Source: an uncultured Clostridia bacterium
GTDB lineage: Bacteria > Bacillota > Clostridia > TANB77 > CAG-508
DNA: 64,000 nt
Reading direction: 5' to 3'
NCBI GenBank assembly: GCA_949118805.1
Contig: CASAUJ010000001.1
Location: 2,558 to 66,557 of the forward strand
Shown here: positions 63,295 to 64,000 of the stretch, piece after piece
Position numbering within the stretch: the first letter of the stretch is position 1
How the letters are laid out: each line of letters starts with the position of its first letter
Program-made: the position numbers and the translations under genes
The notes under the pieces: generated by a model
Databases searched by the model: none
Told to the model about the DNA's origin: nothing
The model's input: only the letters and a program-made list of their open reading frames with translations

Positions 63295-63444
63295 TTAGTT
63301 CTCTTTTTTCCATTCTTTTTCTTCGCTCAATTTTGCTGCTTTTATTTCCATTCCTTTTTCGATATCTTCAATTTGTTTTAACTCCATAAACGCATTAATA
63401 TCTCCTGTATTTTTAAAGGTTTCCCATGCAATTTTTTTAATCAT
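63295..63444 (-). CDS. yqzL: YqzL-like small protein
   Basis: 49 residues, MIKKIAWETFKNTGDINAFM then ELKQIEDIEKGME and a Lys/Glu-rich tail. The W-x-x-F-x-x-T-G-(D/N)-I pattern and the position between era and recO match YqzL of Bacillus. A GGAGTGA site precedes ATG 63444. Function unknown in the family. It is followed after 32 bp by recO. Confidence 0.82.
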   Translation of the reverse strand: MIKKIAWETFKNTGDINAFMELKQIEDIEKGMEIKAAKLSEEKEWKKEN

Positions 63445-63517
63445 ATGATTTCACTCCTTTTTTAAAGTTTTACCTTTAATTTTATCTTTTGCATTTTTTC
63501 TATTTTTATTCAATACT

Positions 63518-64000
63518 TTACTTCAATTTAAATTTATTTACCACTAAGTCATTTGATTGCCAGTCTTCTTTAACTTTTACCCATGTTTTCAAATTAATTT
63601 TTACGTCAAAATTTTCTTCCATATCCATTCTTGCTGCTCTTCCAATTCTTTTTAACATTTCTCCATTTTTCCCTATAATAATCCCTTTATGAGATTCTCT
63701 TAAACAATAAATAGTAGCTTCTATGTCGTAAATTTCTTCTCCTTGCTTATTTTGTCTTTGCTTCATTTTTTCTACTTCTATATAGATTCCATGTGGTACT
63801 TCATCTTGTAATAATTTTAATGCTTTTTCTCGAATGGTTTCTTCTGCTAGTTGTCTTAATGTTTGATCGGTATATTCTTCTATATCATAATATGCTGGAC
63901 CATATTTTAAGTTCTTTTCAATTTCTTCTAAAACAATTTCTCGATATTTTTGATTGGTTGCCTGAATTGGAATAACAGCTTCAAATTCATATTCTTTACG
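63518..64000 (-). CDS. era: GTPase Era, C-terminal part (N-terminus beyond window)
   Basis: 16S rRNA-binding GTPase for 30S assembly. 160 residues are visible, from the end of the G domain (EFEAVIPIQATNQKYREIVL) through YYDIEEYTDQTLRQLAEETI to the KH domain ESHKGIIIGKNGEMLKRIGR, whose GKNG loop binds RNA, and the stop at 63518. The coding frame runs to base 64000. No CGG is in frame in this part. Heads the era-yqzL-recO group. Confidence 0.93.
   Translation of the reverse strand, partial: RKEYEFEAVIPIQATNQKYREIVLEEIEKNLKYGPAYYDIEEYTDQTLRQLAEETIREKALKLLQDEVPHGIYIEVEKMKQRQNKQGEEIYDIEATIYCLRESHKGIIIGKNGEMLKRIGRAARMDMEENFDVKINLKTWVKVKEDWQSNDLVVNKFKLK

Noticed and set aside
1..64000. tRNA, rRNA genes, T-box leaders, CRISPR arrays
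   Set aside because: I looked for them in the gaps and found none that I could support; the leaders of argS and cysS are too short for a T-box.

Overview
The window is very AT-rich DNA from a Gram-positive, spore-forming, low-GC Firmicute. Clostridia are most likely; the species cannot be named from sequence alone. Sporulation is shown by an alpha/beta-type SASP gene behind a sigma-G-like promoter, the SpoIVB protease and spoVG behind a sigma-H-like promoter. meso-Diaminopimelate dehydrogenase suggests a meso-DAP cell wall. Almost all genes lie on the minus strand; only the HD-domain gene, the cation efflux gene, murC and the SASP gene are on plus.

Layout. 1-3000: the N-terminal part of a large repeat-rich surface protein and a small membrane protein. 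3.1-16.9 kb: an envelope-polysaccharide locus, transcribed as undecaprenyl-phosphate sugar transferase, glycosyltransferases, polymerase, pyruvyl transferase, flippase, FrhB-like protein and acyltransferase, then Wzz/CpsD/CpsB and glmM from a second promoter. An LCP ligase gene lies upstream, behind argS. 16.9-24 kb: argS, and a PBP1A-cysS-galE operon. 24.1-32.6 kb: the classic rimP-nusA-ylxR-ylxQ-infB-rbfA-nrnA-truB operon plus an unknown gene. 32.7-41.1 kb: GT2, HD protein, cation efflux protein, and a pth-rng-rimO operon ending in an unknown gene. 41.2-43.8 kb: a small, visibly GC-richer two-gene island, a decayed pilin/GLUG pseudogene and a pilin-like FGE protein. 44-47.3 kb: spoVG, murC, spoIVB. 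47.3-59.3 kb: a Tad-like pilus or secretion cluster with several paralogous one-TM pseudopilins. 59.4-64 kb: HAD phosphatase, SASP, ddh, hpf, recO, yqzL and era.

The most important observation concerns the codon CGG. Eight native genes contain an in-frame CGG, nine sites in all: a GT4 gene, argS, nusA, a pseudopilin, cpaF, a cpaE-like gene, a HAD gene, and recO twice. At eight of the nine sites the reading frame breaks exactly there and is restored by skipping one base, so that C-GGA or C-GGG is read as glycine. The restored proteins have normal family length and conserved motifs. At the ninth site (the pseudopilin) both frames are open, and the shifted frame gives the more pilin-like end. 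By eye I found no other in-frame CGG in native genes, although out-of-frame CGG is common. The only other in-frame CGG is in the GC-richer island. This looks like a lineage in which CGG is not a sense codon but a +1 frameshift signal, or a CGGN quadruplet read as Gly. Scattered sequencing error or pseudogene decay would not be confined to one codon.

Secondary points of interest are an inverted-repeat operator shared by the polysaccharide promoter and the island promoter, two MITE/REP-like elements with long terminal inverted repeats sitting exactly on stop codons, a hairpin in the rimP leader, and the Tad-like cluster with its unusual set of MENASKAL-type pseudopilins.
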